Assembly (NCBI RefSeq): GCF_963378095.1
Contig: NZ_OY726397.1
Span: 3,286,001 to 3,350,000, forward strand
DNA: 64,000 nucleotides
Reading direction: 5' to 3'
From: Mycolicibacterium sp. MU0053
Lineage (GTDB): Bacteria > Actinomycetota > Actinomycetes > Mycobacteriales > Mycobacteriaceae
Shown here: positions 1 to 8,955 of the stretch, one piece after another
Position numbering within the stretch: the first letter of the stretch is position 1
Layout: each line of letters starts with the position of its first letter
The notes under the pieces: model-generated
What the model was told of the DNA's origin: nothing
What the model saw: the letters and a program-made list of their open reading frames with translations, nothing else
Database searches by the model: none
Position numbers and translations under genes: made by a program

Positions 1-419
1 CCGACATCACCGGCAAGGATTCGCTGGAGAACAACAAGGTGCTGTGCTCGGTCACCGGTTCGACCCCCGCGCAGAAGATCAAGGACGAGTTCCCCGGTGT
101 GCAATTGCAGCAGTACGACACCTACTCGGCCTGCGTGGAGGCGTTGAAGAACAAGGCCGTCGACGCGCTGACCACCGACGAGGTGATCCTGGCCGGCTAC
201 GCCGCGCAGACTCCGGGGGCGTTCAAGATCGTCGGCGAACCGTTCTCCGAGGAGCGCTACGGGGTCGGCCTGAAGAAGGGCGACGCGGAACTGCGGGACC
301 AGATCAACGACGCGCTGGAGCAGATGCAGGCCGACGGAGCCTGGGCCGCCGCGTTCGAGCAGAACCTGGGTCCGGCCGGCATCGCCACCCCGACGCCGCC
401 CGCGGTCGACCGGTCCTGA
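1..419 (+). CDS. gluB: Glutamate ABC transporter substrate-binding protein, C-terminal part
   Basis: The window opens inside this gene, in the frame starting at base 3; about 138 C-terminal residues are visible. They form the second lobe of a family-3 periplasmic solute-binding protein: a TGSTPA ligand-loop segment, then a YDTYSACVEALKNKAVDALTTD stretch typical of amino-acid binders, where polar ligands contact the Asp. The protein would be a lipoprotein outside the membrane, but the signal peptide lies outside the window. Two permease genes follow within 30 bases, which fits a GluABCD-type glutamate importer. Glutamate as the ligand is inferred from the family and the mycobacterial neighbourhood. 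Confidence 0.85.
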   Translation, partial: DITGKDSLENNKVLCSVTGSTPAQKIKDEFPGVQLQQYDTYSACVEALKNKAVDALTTDEVILAGYAAQTPGAFKIVGEPFSEERYGVGLKKGDAELRDQINDALEQMQADGAWAAAFEQNLGPAGIATPTPPAVDRS

Positions 420-444
420 GACCGCGCACGGGACCGGGTAGCCA

Positions 445-1125
445 GTGGAGGTTCTGACCGAATACCGCGAGCAGGTGCTCGCGGCGTTCCTGGTGACCAT
501 CAAGCTGACGCTGTACTCGGGCCTGGGCGCGTTGGTACTCGGGACGGCGCTGGCCGCGATGCGGCTGGCGCCGGTACCGGTCCTCAACTGGATCGGCACC
601 AGCTACGTCAACGTGGTGCGCAATACCCCGTTGACGTTGATCCTGCTGTTCTGCTCCTTCGGCGTGTCCCAGACGCTGGGGTTCACGCTGGTCGAGGCGG
701 GCTCGCCAACCTCGGTCGCCGACAGCAACTTTCGCCTGGCGGTGTTGGGCCTGGCCGTCTACACGGCCTCGTTCGTGTGTGAGACGGTCCGATCGGGCGT
801 CAACACCGTGCCGCTCGGCCAGGCCGAGGCGGCCCGCTCCCTCGGTTTCACCTTCAGCCAGAACCTGCGAATAGTGTTGCTGCCACAGGCGTTCCGCGCG
901 GTGATCATTCCGTTGGGGTCGGTGCTGATCGCGTTGACCAAGAACACCACGATCGCCTCGGCGATCGGGGTGGCCGAGGCGGCGCTGCTGATGAAGGAAA
1001 TGATCGAGAACACCGCGGCGCTGGTGGCGGTCGGCACCATCTTCGCGATCGGCTTCGTGGTGCTGACGCTGCCGATGGGGTTGTTCTTCGGCTGGCTCAG
1101 CAAGCGGATGGCGGTGGCGCGATGA
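445..1125 (+). CDS. gluC: Glutamate/polar amino-acid ABC transporter permease
   Basis: This 226-residue inner-membrane permease belongs to the HisM/GlnP family. It has about five hydrophobic segments and the permease EAA loop near residues 128-150 (GQAEAARSLGFTF then LLPQAFRAVIIPL), which docks on the ATPase. The start is GTG at 445, 25 bases after the binding-protein gene. The stop overlaps the ATG of the second permease in an ATGA junction, so the two are probably translationally coupled. The pair would form a heterodimeric channel. No ATPase gene is visible; it should lie upstream of the window. Confidence 0.9.
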   Translation: MEVLTEYREQVLAAFLVTIKLTLYSGLGALVLGTALAAMRLAPVPVLNWIGTSYVNVVRNTPLTLILLFCSFGVSQTLGFTLVEAGSPTSVADSNFRLAVLGLAVYTASFVCETVRSGVNTVPLGQAEAARSLGFTFSQNLRIVLLPQAFRAVIIPLGSVLIALTKNTTIASAIGVAEAALLMKEMIENTAALVAVGTIFAIGFVVLTLPMGLFFGWLSKRMAVAR

Positions 1126-1988
1126 GCGGCGCGACGGTCCTGTTCGACGCCCCGGGCCCGCGGGCGCGGGTCCGCAACCACATCGCGACCGCGGTCACCG
1201 TCGCGGTGTTGGCGCTGATCGCCTGGGTCGGCTATGCCGCACTCGCGGACAAGGGCCAGTTGACGGCCGAGAAGTGGCAGCCGTTCCTGACCGGCAACCT
1301 GTGGCGGACCTACGTGCTGCCCGGCATCCAGGGCACGCTGACGGCCGCCGCGATCTCGATTGTGCTGGCGCTGGTACTGGGCCTGGTGCTCGGCGTGGGC
1401 CGGCTGGCCCCGAATGCCGCGGTGCGGTGGGTCTGTTCGGTGCTCGTGGAGTTCTTCCGCGCGGTGCCCGTGCTGATCATGATGATCTTCGCGTACTTCC
1501 TGTACGCGCAGTACGGGCTGTTTCCGTCGCAGCAGGTGGCGCTGGCCGGGGTGATCACCGGACTCACGCTCTACAACGGTGCGGTGATCGCCGAGATCGT
1601 GCGCGCGGGGGTGCACTCGCTGCCGCGGGGGCAGGCCGAGGCGGCCGCGTCGTTGGGCCTGACCTGGGGTCAGACCATGCGTTCCATCCAGTTGCCGCAG
1701 GCGATCACCGCGATGCTGCCGGTCTTGATCTCGCAGTTGGTGGTGGTGCTCAAGGACACCGCGATCGGCTACCAGATCACGTTCGTCGAGATGGTCCGAC
1801 AGGGCACCGTGGTCGGTTCCGCATACGGCAACTACATTCCGGCGCTCATCGTGATCGCGGTGTTGATGATCGCAGTCAACTTTGCGCTGTCCGCACTCGC
1901 AGTGCGGGTCGAGCGCCGGCTACGGCAGTCCCGCCGGGCCCCCGAGCCGATGGCCGCCGAGCAGCGCACCGAACAGCCCGGGGATTGA
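1122..1988 (+). CDS. gluD: Glutamate/polar amino-acid ABC transporter permease
   Basis: This 288-residue permease is the partner of the preceding gene and overlaps it by four bases. The hydrophilic N-terminus (about 30 residues, Arg-rich) is followed by several membrane spans and an EAA loop (RGQAEAAASLGLTWGQTMRSI then LPQAITAMLP, roughly residues 168-198). The C-terminal 25 residues are charged and probably cytoplasmic. It closes the importer operon. recX ends only nine bases away on the other strand, so the two transcripts converge. Confidence 0.9.
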   Translation: MSGATVLFDAPGPRARVRNHIATAVTVAVLALIAWVGYAALADKGQLTAEKWQPFLTGNLWRTYVLPGIQGTLTAAAISIVLALVLGLVLGVGRLAPNAAVRWVCSVLVEFFRAVPVLIMMIFAYFLYAQYGLFPSQQVALAGVITGLTLYNGAVIAEIVRAGVHSLPRGQAEAAASLGLTWGQTMRSIQLPQAITAMLPVLISQLVVVLKDTAIGYQITFVEMVRQGTVVGSAYGNYIPALIVIAVLMIAVNFALSALAVRVERRLRQSRRAPEPMAAEQRTEQPGD

Positions 1989-1997
1989 CCGGGAGCA

Positions 1998-2579
1998 CTA
2001 GACCCGGCGTCGGTCCCGTTCGGCCGCCAGTTCCGCGGTGACCACGTCGAAGGCCATGCCCTGCTGATAACCGCGGCGGGTCAGCATCGCGACGAGCCGG
2101 CGGGTGATCTTGGGATCGTCGCCCTCGGCCAACCGGTCGCGGCGCAACTTGGCCCGCACCAACTCCTCGGCACGTTGGCGTTCGGCGCCGGCATCGATGT
2201 CGGCCAGCGCCGCGCTGATCACCTCGTCGTCGACGCCCTTGGTGCGAAGTTCGGCCGCCAGCGCGCGTTTGCCCTTGCCGGCGTTGATCCGGCGCGAGCG
2301 CACCCACTGCTCGGCGAAGTCGGCGTCATCGATCAGGCCCACCTCGGCCAGCCGGTTCAACACCGCCCCGCTGATCTCGTCGGGATACCCGCGCTTGCTC
2401 AGTTGTTCGGTGAGTTCGGCGCGGGTGCGAGCCCGCACGGTGAGCAGGCGCAGACAGACTGCTCGCGCCTGCTCCGCGCGCTTGACCGGGTCGGCCTGTT
2501 CGGCCGACTCGGCCTCGGCGGGATCAGAAGTCGACGGGGGCGGGCAGGACGTCACCGGTTGAGCCAACGCTCGCATCAT
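1998..2579 (-). CDS. recX: RecA regulator RecX
   Basis: RecX binds RecA filaments and inhibits recombinase activity. The 193-residue protein shows the family's repeated three-helix units, including [21 protein letters not shown] near residue 50 and [18 protein letters not shown] near residue 84. The chosen ATG lies inside the end of recA, giving a 56-base overlap; a second ATG directly follows. Such an overlap is known in mycobacteria and implies co-transcription and coupling with recA, hence induction with the SOS response. The N-terminal 35 residues are low-complexity, so a later start is possible. Confidence 0.92.
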   Translation of the reverse strand: MMRALAQPVTSCPPPSTSDPAEAESAEQADPVKRAEQARAVCLRLLTVRARTRAELTEQLSKRGYPDEISGAVLNRLAEVGLIDDADFAEQWVRSRRINAGKGKRALAAELRTKGVDDEVISAALADIDAGAERQRAEELVRAKLRRDRLAEGDDPKITRRLVAMLTRRGYQQGMAFDVVTAELAAERDRRRV

Positions 2580-3585
2580 CGGTCAGCACGGCGCCGATGC
2601 CGAGCTTCTCCTTGATCTTCTTCTCGATCTCCACGGCCGCGTCCGGGTTGTTCAGCAGGAAGTTGCGCGCATTCTCCTTGCCCTGCCCCAGCTGCTCGCC
2701 CTCGTAGGTGAACCACGATCCGGACTTGCGGATGAAGCCGTGCTCGACACCCATGTCGATGAGCGAGCCCTCCTTGGAGATGCCCTTGCCGTAGAGGATG
2801 TCGAACTCGGCCTGCTTGAACGGCGGCGCAACCTTGTTCTTGACGATCTTGGCGCGGGTGCGGTTACCCACCGCGTCGGTGCCGTCCTTGAGGGTCTCGA
2901 TCCGTCGGACGTCGATGCGCACCGAGGCGTAGAACTTCAAAGCCTTTCCGCCCGTTGTCGTTTCCGGGCTGCCGAACATCACCCCGATTTTCTCGCGCAG
3001 CTGGTTGATGAAGATCGCGGTGGTGCCTGAATTGCTCAGCGCGCCGGTGAGCTTCCGGAGCGCCTGGCTCATCAGGCGGGCCTGCAGGCCGACGTGGCTG
3101 TCGCCCATCTCGCCCTCGATCTCGGCGCGCGGGACCAACGCGGCCACCGAGTCGATGACCAGGATGTCCAGCGCACCGGAACGGATCAGCATGTCGGCGA
3201 TCTCCAGGGCCTGCTCGCCGGTGTCGGGCTGGGACACCAACAGCGCATCGGTATCCACACCGAGCGCCTTGGCGTACTCGGGGTCCAGTGCGTGCTCGGC
3301 GTCGATGAACGCCGCGATTCCGCCGGCGGCCTGCGCGTTGGCGACCGCGTGCAGTGCCACGGTGGTCTTACCCGAGGATTCCGGGCCGTAGATCTCGACC
3401 ACGCGACCACGCGGTAGGCCGCCGATACCCAGCGCGACATCCAGCGCGATGGATCCGGTGGGGATCACCGAGATCGGCTGGCGCGTTTCGTCGCCGAGCC
3501 GCATCACCGAGCCCTTGCCGTGACTCTTCTCAATTTGCGCGAGAGCAAGCTCGAGGGCCTTCTCGCGATCGGGGGCCTGCGCCAT
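2524..3585 (-). CDS. recA: Recombinase RecA (no intein)
   Basis: This DNA-dependent ATPase promotes strand exchange and stimulates LexA self-cleavage. The 353-residue sequence has the Walker A motif GPESSGKT at 67-74, the [17 protein letters not shown] and [15 protein letters not shown] signatures, and a flexible acidic C-terminus. The reading frame is continuous, without the intein found in M. tuberculosis RecA. A GGAGGAA-type ribosome site precedes the ATG. An SOS box lies about 105 bases upstream and recX overlaps the 3' end. Identity is certain from overall similarity. Confidence 0.99.
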   Translation of the reverse strand: MAQAPDREKALELALAQIEKSHGKGSVMRLGDETRQPISVIPTGSIALDVALGIGGLPRGRVVEIYGPESSGKTTVALHAVANAQAAGGIAAFIDAEHALDPEYAKALGVDTDALLVSQPDTGEQALEIADMLIRSGALDILVIDSVAALVPRAEIEGEMGDSHVGLQARLMSQALRKLTGALSNSGTTAIFINQLREKIGVMFGSPETTTGGKALKFYASVRIDVRRIETLKDGTDAVGNRTRAKIVKNKVAPPFKQAEFDILYGKGISKEGSLIDMGVEHGFIRKSGSWFTYEGEQLGQGKENARNFLLNNPDAAVEIEKKIKEKLGIGAVLTDDASVGSTGDVLPAPVDF

Positions 3586-3689
3586 GATGTTCCTCCGGTA
3601 GTCGTTTCGGTGACCGGTGTTCGGTCGGTTGGCAGTGACGCTAGATCAGCCCTCCGACAAATCTCGTCGGCCGAACATTCACCACAATA

Positions 3690-3705
3690 ACGAACAGGTG
3701 TTCGA
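3690..3705 (-). promoter_or_regulatory. LexA SOS box upstream of recA
   Basis: Read on the gene strand the site is TCGAACACCTGTTCGT. It matches the mycobacterial LexA palindrome TCGAAC-N4-GTTCGA at 11 of 12 specified positions. It sits about 105 bases upstream of the recA ATG, in the 145-base gap behind the hydrolase gene, where the damage-inducible recA promoter is known in mycobacteria. Confidence 0.85.
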
Positions 3706-3730
3706 GTGCAAGTTAGGCGCGCCGCGCGTG

Positions 3731-4417
3731 TCAGGCGAGGCCGTCGAGGACGCCGGCGAGCTCGGCGGGTCGCGACAAGAACGGCGAGTGACCGCCCCCA
3801 AGCTCGATGACCGCGGCACCCAACCGGTCCGGCGCCACCCGTCGTGACCAGTCCGGATTCACAATCCGGTCCTCGGCGCAGACGATGTAGGTCGACGCCC
3901 CGGCGGGCAGCGGATCGTCCGTCCACACCTGCCGGGCCGGCCCGTAGGCCTGCGGGCGCAGCCGCGCCAGGGCGGCGGCCGCGATGTCCGGCTCGCAGTC
4001 CTGGTAGAGCAGCGTGCGGGCCAGTTCGTGGTCGCTCCAGGTGGTGCAGCCGTCCGCCCGGCTCAGTCCGCGCAGATATGCCGGATCGGTCAAGCCGCCG
4101 TCGCGCTCCTGATCGGCCTGGCTGCGCCCGGCCTCGGGCAGCATCGCGCACAGGTACACCGCGTGGCGCACCGTCCGGCGCTGCGCCACCAGCGGCACCA
4201 CGTGGCCGCTCAGCGAATGCCCGACCACGATGTGGTCGTCGTCGGGACCCATGGCCGCGATCACCGCGTCGGCGTAGTCGGCGAAGGTCGCCGTGGGGAC
4301 GTCGATCGGCAGGTCGGGGGCCACCACCCGGTGCCCGCGTCGCTGCAGTTCCGGCGTCAGCCGCTCCCAGCACCACGCGCCGTGCCAGGCGCCGTGCACC
4401 AGGACAACGGTGCTCAT
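3731..4417 (-). CDS. Alpha/beta-fold hydrolase
   Basis: This 228-residue protein has the fold's N-terminal VLVHGAWHGAWCWERL oxyanion segment, a nucleophile elbow GHSLSG with Ser68, an acid in CAEDRIV near residue 185, and a His in GGGHSPF near residue 213. It resembles the salicylate/methyl-ester esterase-like branch (MSTVVLVHG start). The frame stays open upstream, but MSTVVLVHG is where homologues begin, and the ATG is four bases after the DUF3046 stop. It lies last in a minus-strand group with that gene and a glycosyltransferase, just upstream of the recA control region. The substrate is unknown. Confidence 0.8.
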   Translation of the reverse strand: MSTVVLVHGAWHGAWCWERLTPELQRRGHRVVAPDLPIDVPTATFADYADAVIAAMGPDDDHIVVGHSLSGHVVPLVAQRRTVRHAVYLCAMLPEAGRSQADQERDGGLTDPAYLRGLSRADGCTTWSDHELARTLLYQDCEPDIAAAALARLRPQAYGPARQVWTDDPLPAGASTYIVCAEDRIVNPDWSRRVAPDRLGAAVIELGGGHSPFLSRPAELAGVLDGLA

Positions 4418-4421
4418 GTTT

Positions 4422-4616
4422 TCACCACTGGTCGCGGGGCACGTCGAAGTCGGCACACAACGCGCGCCAGACCTCGCGTGGTTCGACCCCGTCCTCGATG
4501 GCTTGCGCGGCGGTTCGCCCACCCACGCCGGTCAGGACGTGGTCGACGAGCAGCGAGGCACCCCGCACCTCGCCGAATTGGTCGGTGACAAGGACGTGGA
4601 ACTCGGTCAACCGCAC
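4422..4616 (-). CDS. DUF3046 family protein
   Basis: This 64-residue protein begins MRLTEFHVLVTDQFG and ends CADFDVPRDQW, the conserved block of DUF3046, a small actinobacterial family habitually found beside recA (Rv2738c in M. tuberculosis). It has no transmembrane segment or known catalytic motif. It is separated by nine bases from the glycosyltransferase upstream and by four from the hydrolase downstream, so all three are likely one transcript. The function is unknown; the constant recA neighbourhood suggests, but does not show, a link to DNA repair. Confidence 0.85.
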   Translation of the reverse strand: MRLTEFHVLVTDQFGEVRGASLLVDHVLTGVGGRTAAQAIEDGVEPREVWRALCADFDVPRDQW

Positions 4617-4625
4617 GCGACGAAT

Positions 4626-5789
4626 CTACCGAACTACTTCCTGGCACACCCGTACCGGATCGGCGACCTCGGCAGCCGAGGCACCGGCGGCGCGGGCGGC
4701 CTCGGCGTAGCGCGGGGCGGCCAGCACTTCCCGGACGGCCGCCACCAGCGCCTCGGCGGTCAACGGCCGGACCAGCTGCGCACTGCCCTGGCGCACAACG
4801 CGATTGGCCATCTCCCATTGATCGCCGCCACCCGGAACCACCACCATGGGTACCCCGGCCAGCAGGGTCTTGGCCACGATGCCGTGTCCGCCACCGCAGA
4901 TCATCAGGTTCGCACCGGTCAGCAACCGGTCCTGGCGTCCCAGCCCGACCACGGCCCACGGCGGGACCTCGAGATCCGCTCCCCCGAGCCGCGACACCGC
5001 CACCCGGGTCCCGGCGGGCAGGCCGTCCCCGGGGACCAGGCACTGCAGGGCCAGCTCGGCCATCCCGGTGGTCCCGGTGGTCGCCGTCGACGGCGCGACC
5101 ACGATCAGCGGCCCGTCCCCGGCCGGCGGGGTGAGCACCTGCGAGGTCGGCTCGAAGTGCAGCGGACCCACCACCACCGCCTCCGCGGGCCAGTCCGGCC
5201 GCGGCACCTCCAACGCCGGCAGGGTCGCGATCAGCCGACGCAGCGGACCCGGATCGCGGGCGGGCAGACCGATACTCACCCGCGCCGCCGAGCGCTGCGC
5301 CAGACCCGCCTGCCAGGACCGCGCGGTCAGCTTGCGCATGACCGCATCGCGCAACCGGCCCCGCAACCCGGTGCCCGGGGCCAGCCCGCTGCCGATCGGC
5401 GGCAACCCCTTCGACGGCAGGTAGAGCGGGTGCGGGTTGAGTTCCACCCACGGAATGCCGAGCAGTTCCGCGGCCATCCCGCCGCAGGCGGTGATGACAT
5501 CGGAGACCACCAGATCCGGTGCGAGCTCCGCGAGCTGTGGCGCATTGAGCACCGCCATCCGGGCGGCCCGGCGGTGGATCTTCTGCCCCGCGTCGGTGTC
5601 GTCGTCCTCCTCGGTGGGATCGAGTCCCAGCAACTCGGTCGCCGCGAGGCCGGCCGTGCGCGCGGTCTCGAGCCACTCGACGCCGGTGAACAACGTGGGA
5701 TCGGCGCCGGCGGCCTGCAATTTGAGGCACAGCGCGATGGCTGGGAAGGAATGACCGGGATCGGGGCCGGCGACCACGGCTACGCGCAT
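4626..5789 (-). CDS. Glycosyltransferase, MGT/GT1-like
   Basis: This 387-residue protein is related to the macrolide/UDP-glucuronosyl transferase family. The N-terminal acceptor domain starts MRVAVVAGPDPGHSFPA. The C-terminal nucleotide-sugar domain carries LMICGGGHGIVAKTLLAGVPMVVVPGGGDQWEMANRV (about residues 290-325), which holds the donor-binding His and the closing Gln-rich turn of the family. An open frame continues 60 codons upstream, but that part is Arg-rich and out of character, so the ATG at 5789 is preferred. The orthologous position in M. tuberculosis is Rv2739c. Donor and acceptor are not known. Confidence 0.85.
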   Translation of the reverse strand: MRVAVVAGPDPGHSFPAIALCLKLQAAGADPTLFTGVEWLETARTAGLAATELLGLDPTEEDDDTDAGQKIHRRAARMAVLNAPQLAELAPDLVVSDVITACGGMAAELLGIPWVELNPHPLYLPSKGLPPIGSGLAPGTGLRGRLRDAVMRKLTARSWQAGLAQRSAARVSIGLPARDPGPLRRLIATLPALEVPRPDWPAEAVVVGPLHFEPTSQVLTPPAGDGPLIVVAPSTATTGTTGMAELALQCLVPGDGLPAGTRVAVSRLGGADLEVPPWAVVGLGRQDRLLTGANLMICGGGHGIVAKTLLAGVPMVVVPGGGDQWEMANRVVRQGSAQLVRPLTAEALVAAVREVLAAPRYAEAARAAGASAAEVADPVRVCQEVVR

Positions 5790-5824
5790 CGCCACAGCCT
5801 GCCACAGCGCACTAAGCTGACCCC

Positions 5825-6265
5825 ATGACGGAGCAGAGCACCGATCTGGAAGCCGAAGCCAACATCGCCATCGTGGAGAAGTTCTTCTCTGCACTCCGCG
5901 ACAAGGACCTCGACACCGCCGATTCACTGCTGGCCGACGGGCTGGTCTATCAGAACGTCGGACTCCCAACGATTCACGGTCGCCGGCGTGCCATCAAATT
6001 GTTCGCCGGCATGCAGCGACCCAGCATGGGCTTCGACGTCAAGATCCACCGCAGCGCGGCCGACGGGCCCACCGTGCTCAACGAACGCACCGACGCGATC
6101 ACCGTCGGCCCGGTCCGGGCGCAGTTCTGGGTATGTGGCGTCTTCGAGGTCCACGACGGCCGGATCACGCTGTGGCGCGACTACTTCGACTTCTTCGATA
6201 TCACCAAGGGCCTACTGCGCGGCCTGCTGGGCGTGGTCATCCCGGCGCTGCGGACCACGCTGTGA
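5825..6265 (+). CDS. ephG: Limonene-1,2-epoxide hydrolase family protein EphG
   Basis: This 146-residue protein has the small cone-shaped SnoaL/NTF2-like fold. The Arg and two Asp residues that activate water in limonene epoxide hydrolase are present as Arg88, Asp90 (NERTD) and Asp119 (WRDYFD). It corresponds to Rv2740 (EphG), an epoxide hydrolase with sterol- or fatty-epoxide-like substrates proposed. It diverges from the glycosyltransferase gene with a 35-base gap, so the promoters must be back to back. The C-terminus (KGLLRGLLGVVIPALRTTL) is hydrophobic and may help bind lipid substrates. Confidence 0.9.
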   Translation: MTEQSTDLEAEANIAIVEKFFSALRDKDLDTADSLLADGLVYQNVGLPTIHGRRRAIKLFAGMQRPSMGFDVKIHRSAADGPTVLNERTDAITVGPVRAQFWVCGVFEVHDGRITLWRDYFDFFDITKGLLRGLLGVVIPALRTTL

Positions 6266-6285
6266 CGGATCGCACGTCGCACGCG

Positions 6286-6307
6286 GTTGTAACATTGTTG
6301 TAACATT
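6286..6307 (+). promoter_or_regulatory. Tandem 11-bp direct repeat GTTGTAACATT
   Basis: Two exact copies of GTTGTAACATT lie head to tail (6286-6296 and 6297-6307), ending 11 bases before the ATG of the DUF5313 gene. An 11-bp period is typical of OmpR/PhoB-family regulator sites, and the GTAACA core resembles motifs reported for mycobacterial MtrA. The second copy contains TAACAT, which would serve as a -10 element for a nearly leaderless transcript. Confidence 0.5.
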
Positions 6308-6318
6308 TGGTTAAGACC

Positions 6319-6738
6319 ATGACTGATAACAACGCCGCGCCGACCAAGCCGAATCCCTTGCAATACGTCCGATATTGCTACGGCGGTCGGCTGCCCAACT
6401 CGATGCGCGACTGGGTGCGCCACGACCTGGCGGGCAAGGGCGCCACCCGTCGCATGATGGTTCGGATGTTCATCCCGGCGGTGCTGATCCTCGCGCCGTT
6501 CTGGCTCATCCCCACCACGCTGTACGTGCACCTGGGCATGACGCTGCCGATCCTGATTCCGTTCGTGTACTTCTCGCACGCCTTGAACAAGGTGTGGCGG
6601 CGGCACATGTTGCGCACGCACGGCCTGAACCCCGGGTTGGTCGACGAGATCTCCCGCCAGAAGAAGGCGCACGTGCACCAGGCGTACGCGGACAAGTACG
6701 GCCCGCGCATCGGACCGCCGTCCAGCCACGACGTGTGA
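6319..6738 (+). CDS. DUF5313 family membrane protein
   Basis: This 139-residue protein begins MTDNNAAPTKPNPLQYVRYCYGGRLP, the hallmark of mycobacterial DUF5313 proteins. Two hydrophobic spans follow at about residues 52-72 and 76-95 (MFIPAVLILAPFWLIPTTLYV, then LPILIPFVYF). The C-terminal tail is charged and cytoplasm-like. An in-frame TTG four codons upstream is ignored because it overlaps the direct repeats. It sits convergent to pspM, with four bases between stops, where M. tuberculosis has other genes. The function is unknown. Confidence 0.75.
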   Translation: MTDNNAAPTKPNPLQYVRYCYGGRLPNSMRDWVRHDLAGKGATRRMMVRMFIPAVLILAPFWLIPTTLYVHLGMTLPILIPFVYFSHALNKVWRRHMLRTHGLNPGLVDEISRQKKAHVHQAYADKYGPRIGPPSSHDV

Positions 6739-6742
6739 GCTG

Positions 6743-7564
6743 TCAGGCCTGGCGCAGCTGACCTAGTTCGTCGAACGCCTGCGCCCAGCCGAGCAGCCGG
6801 TCGGTCGCGTCGGTCAATTCGCTGCGATAGCGGTGCTGCGAGGCCAGCAGTTGCGGTGACGGCGCCCCGCCCCCGTTGGCCGCCGATACCAATTGCGCTG
6901 CGGCGGTGACCATCTCGTTGTACTGACGGACACCGATGCCCAGTTGCGCGGTGTAGGCGTTGATGGTCGGCGCGAGGTAGGCCCGGGAGTTGGGCGCGGT
7001 GGTGGCCGCCTGCTCCATCGACACCACCTGCGCCGCGGTGGCCGCCATCGCGGTCGCGGTCTGGTTGGCCACCGCGGTCAGATCCTGCACCTCACCGACC
7101 GGCAACAGATTGCCGCGTTCCATCACGCTCAGCAGCGAGAACAGGCCGCGCTCCGAGGCGCCCAGGGCGTACATCGCCGGGCGCGCGGCCGAACCGTGCG
7201 GCGGCAGCCGCCGAGTGGCGGCCGGCCGCTTCGGCGGCAACGGCGTCGAGCGCAGCCACCGGTATCGCAGGAACGCCAGCGTGGCCGGGAACGCCGCGCC
7301 GGCGGCCAGCAGTCCGGGGATCAGCAGCGCCCAGGCGGGCGTGCTCCAGGTTGCCAGCAGCACCGTCACCAGAATGCAGAACAGGGTCGCGAAGGTGAAC
7401 AGCAGTCCGATCCGCAGCGCCCATTTGCGCTTACGCAGCAACCGGGCGCGCGGGTCGGCGGCCAAGCTGAGTTTGTGGGCGACCAGGTCGGCGGCCTCGC
7501 TGGCGCCGTCGATCCCCCGTTGCAGCACCGCTCGCCATTGCTTGGTTAGAGGCTTGACCGCCAT
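6743..7564 (-). CDS. pspM: PspM-like membrane protein of the Psp envelope-stress system
   Basis: This 273-residue protein has a basic N-terminus and two adjacent membrane spans at about residues 50-71 and 76-99. An Ala/Gln-rich, probably helical cytoplasmic domain follows, ending LGWAQAFDELGQLRQA. It corresponds to Rv2743c (PspM), which in M. tuberculosis binds PspA and helps hold it at the membrane. It follows pspA by 32 bases in the clgR-pspA-pspM order. No PspN (Rv2742c) counterpart is present downstream; a convergent DUF5313 gene occupies that place. Confidence 0.85.
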   Translation of the reverse strand: MAVKPLTKQWRAVLQRGIDGASEAADLVAHKLSLAADPRARLLRKRKWALRIGLLFTFATLFCILVTVLLATWSTPAWALLIPGLLAAGAAFPATLAFLRYRWLRSTPLPPKRPAATRRLPPHGSAARPAMYALGASERGLFSLLSVMERGNLLPVGEVQDLTAVANQTATAMAATAAQVVSMEQAATTAPNSRAYLAPTINAYTAQLGIGVRQYNEMVTAAAQLVSAANGGGAPSPQLLASQHRYRSELTDATDRLLGWAQAFDELGQLRQA

Positions 7565-7596
7565 CGTTCTACCTTCATTCGCACTGGCCAGCTCAG

Positions 7597-8421
7597 CTAC
7601 TGACTGAGCGGCTTATCGGGGGCGGCCTCAGCGGCCGGTGTCGCGGGGGATGCCTGCGGGGTGCCGGACGTGGTCCCGGTCGTCCCCGAGGTCAATGACT
7701 CGCCGCGCATGGAGGCCCGGATCTGCTCGAGCCGCGAGTGCCCGGCCATCTCCACGCTGGCCTGCTGCACCTCGAGCATGCGGCCCTGCACCGAATTCTG
7801 TGCCAGTTCGGCCTCACCCATGGCGTTGGCGTAGCGGCGTTCGATCTTGTCGCGGACCTCATCGAGGCTCGGCGTGTTGCCCGGCGCGGCGATCTCGGTC
7901 ATCGACCGCAGCGACGCGCTGACCTGCTCCTGCATCTTGGCCTGCTCGAGCTGGCTGAGCAGCTTGGTCCGCTCGCTGATCTTCTGCTGCAGCACCATCG
8001 CGTTCTGCTCGACGGCCTTCTTGGCCTGACCGGCGGCCTGCAGCGCCTGATCGTGCAGCGCCTTGAGATCCTCGACGCTCTGCTCGGCGGTCACCAACTG
8101 CGCCGCGAACGCCTCGGCGGCGTTGTTGTACTCGTTGGCCTTGGTGGCGTCGCCGTTCCCGACTGCCTGGTCGGCGAGCGTGATCGCCTGCCGGACGTTG
8201 GCCTGCAGCTTCTCGATGTCGGCGAGCTGCCGGTTGAGGCGCATCTCGAGCTGACGCTGATTGCCGATCACCTGGGCGGCCTGCTGGGACAGGGCCTGAT
8301 GCTGACGCTGAGCCTCCTCGATGGCCTGCTGAATCTGGACCTTCGGATCGGCATGCTCGTCAATCTTCGAATTGAACAGCGCCATCAGGTAGCGCCATGC
8401 CTTAACGAACGGATTGGCCAT
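7597..8421 (-). CDS. pspA: Phage-shock protein A homologue PspA (35-kDa antigen)
   Basis: This is a PspA/IM30 (ESCRT-III-like) protein of 274 residues that supports stressed membranes. It starts [23 protein letters not shown], with the amphipathic N-terminal helix. Long Gln/Ala/Glu-rich coiled-coil helices continue to about residue 220, followed by a Ser/Thr/Pro-rich disordered tail. The start was chosen by the known M. tuberculosis N-terminus; MTLM three codons upstream is the alternative. A 120-base gap to clgR, with TAAATT (8481-8486) as a candidate -10, suggests an internal promoter besides read-through from clgR. Confidence 0.95.
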   Translation of the reverse strand: MANPFVKAWRYLMALFNSKIDEHADPKVQIQQAIEEAQRQHQALSQQAAQVIGNQRQLEMRLNRQLADIEKLQANVRQAITLADQAVGNGDATKANEYNNAAEAFAAQLVTAEQSVEDLKALHDQALQAAGQAKKAVEQNAMVLQQKISERTKLLSQLEQAKMQEQVSASLRSMTEIAAPGNTPSLDEVRDKIERRYANAMGEAELAQNSVQGRMLEVQQASVEMAGHSRLEQIRASMRGESLTSGTTGTTSGTPQASPATPAAEAAPDKPLSQ

Positions 8422-8541
8422 GAGTGTCATGCCGCCTAACGTTGTCGGTGGTGTCTGGTGTGACTCGACCTGCGCAGACCAATTTATCGGTTCGGCGGCG
8501 TTCGCCACACTCCCCTACTCGAAAATCGAACGTGGCGCCGA

Positions 8542-8874
8542 TCAGGCCACTGCCATCGCGACCGGCTTGACCGGCGGGATGACGACCTTGGTGCTGGCGT
8601 CGATGCGCGCGGCGCCACCGGCGCCGGGTTCGGCGTGTTCGTGGTGGGCCATCTGCTCGCCGGCGTCGGTCAACACCAGCGACAGCGGAATGTCCAGCGC
8701 CGAGCAGATCGCGCTGAGTAGCTCGCTGGAGGCCTCCTTGCGGCCCCGTTCGACCTCAGAGAGGTAGCCGAGGCTGACTCGGGCGGAGTCAGACACCTCG
8801 CGCAGGGTGCGGCCCTGGGCCGTACGGGCACGACGCAGCACGTCTCCAACGACCTCCCGCAGCAACAACGTCAT
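8542..8874 (-). CDS. clgR: Transcriptional regulator ClgR
   Basis: This 110-residue XRE-family activator controls clp protease genes and the psp genes. The helix-turn-helix spans about residues 6-60 ([41 protein letters not shown]). The tail ends in small hydrophobic residues (VKPVAMAVA), a ClpP-degradation type of C-terminus as known for ClgR. The ATG at 8874 is preceded by AAAGGAG, while the frame upstream lacks family similarity. A sequence resembling a SigE promoter lies about 80 bases upstream, at the end of pgsA3. Confidence 0.95.
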   Translation of the reverse strand: MTLLLREVVGDVLRRARTAQGRTLREVSDSARVSLGYLSEVERGRKEASSELLSAICSALDIPLSLVLTDAGEQMAHHEHAEPGAGGAARIDASTKVVIPPVKPVAMAVA

Positions 8875-8955
8875 CGTGTCTCCTTTGCTCCGCGGGGACG
8901 GCGCGTCGACAGGGACGGCGCGCCCAGCGCGGACTTCGTCGGGCTCTGTGGTGAT

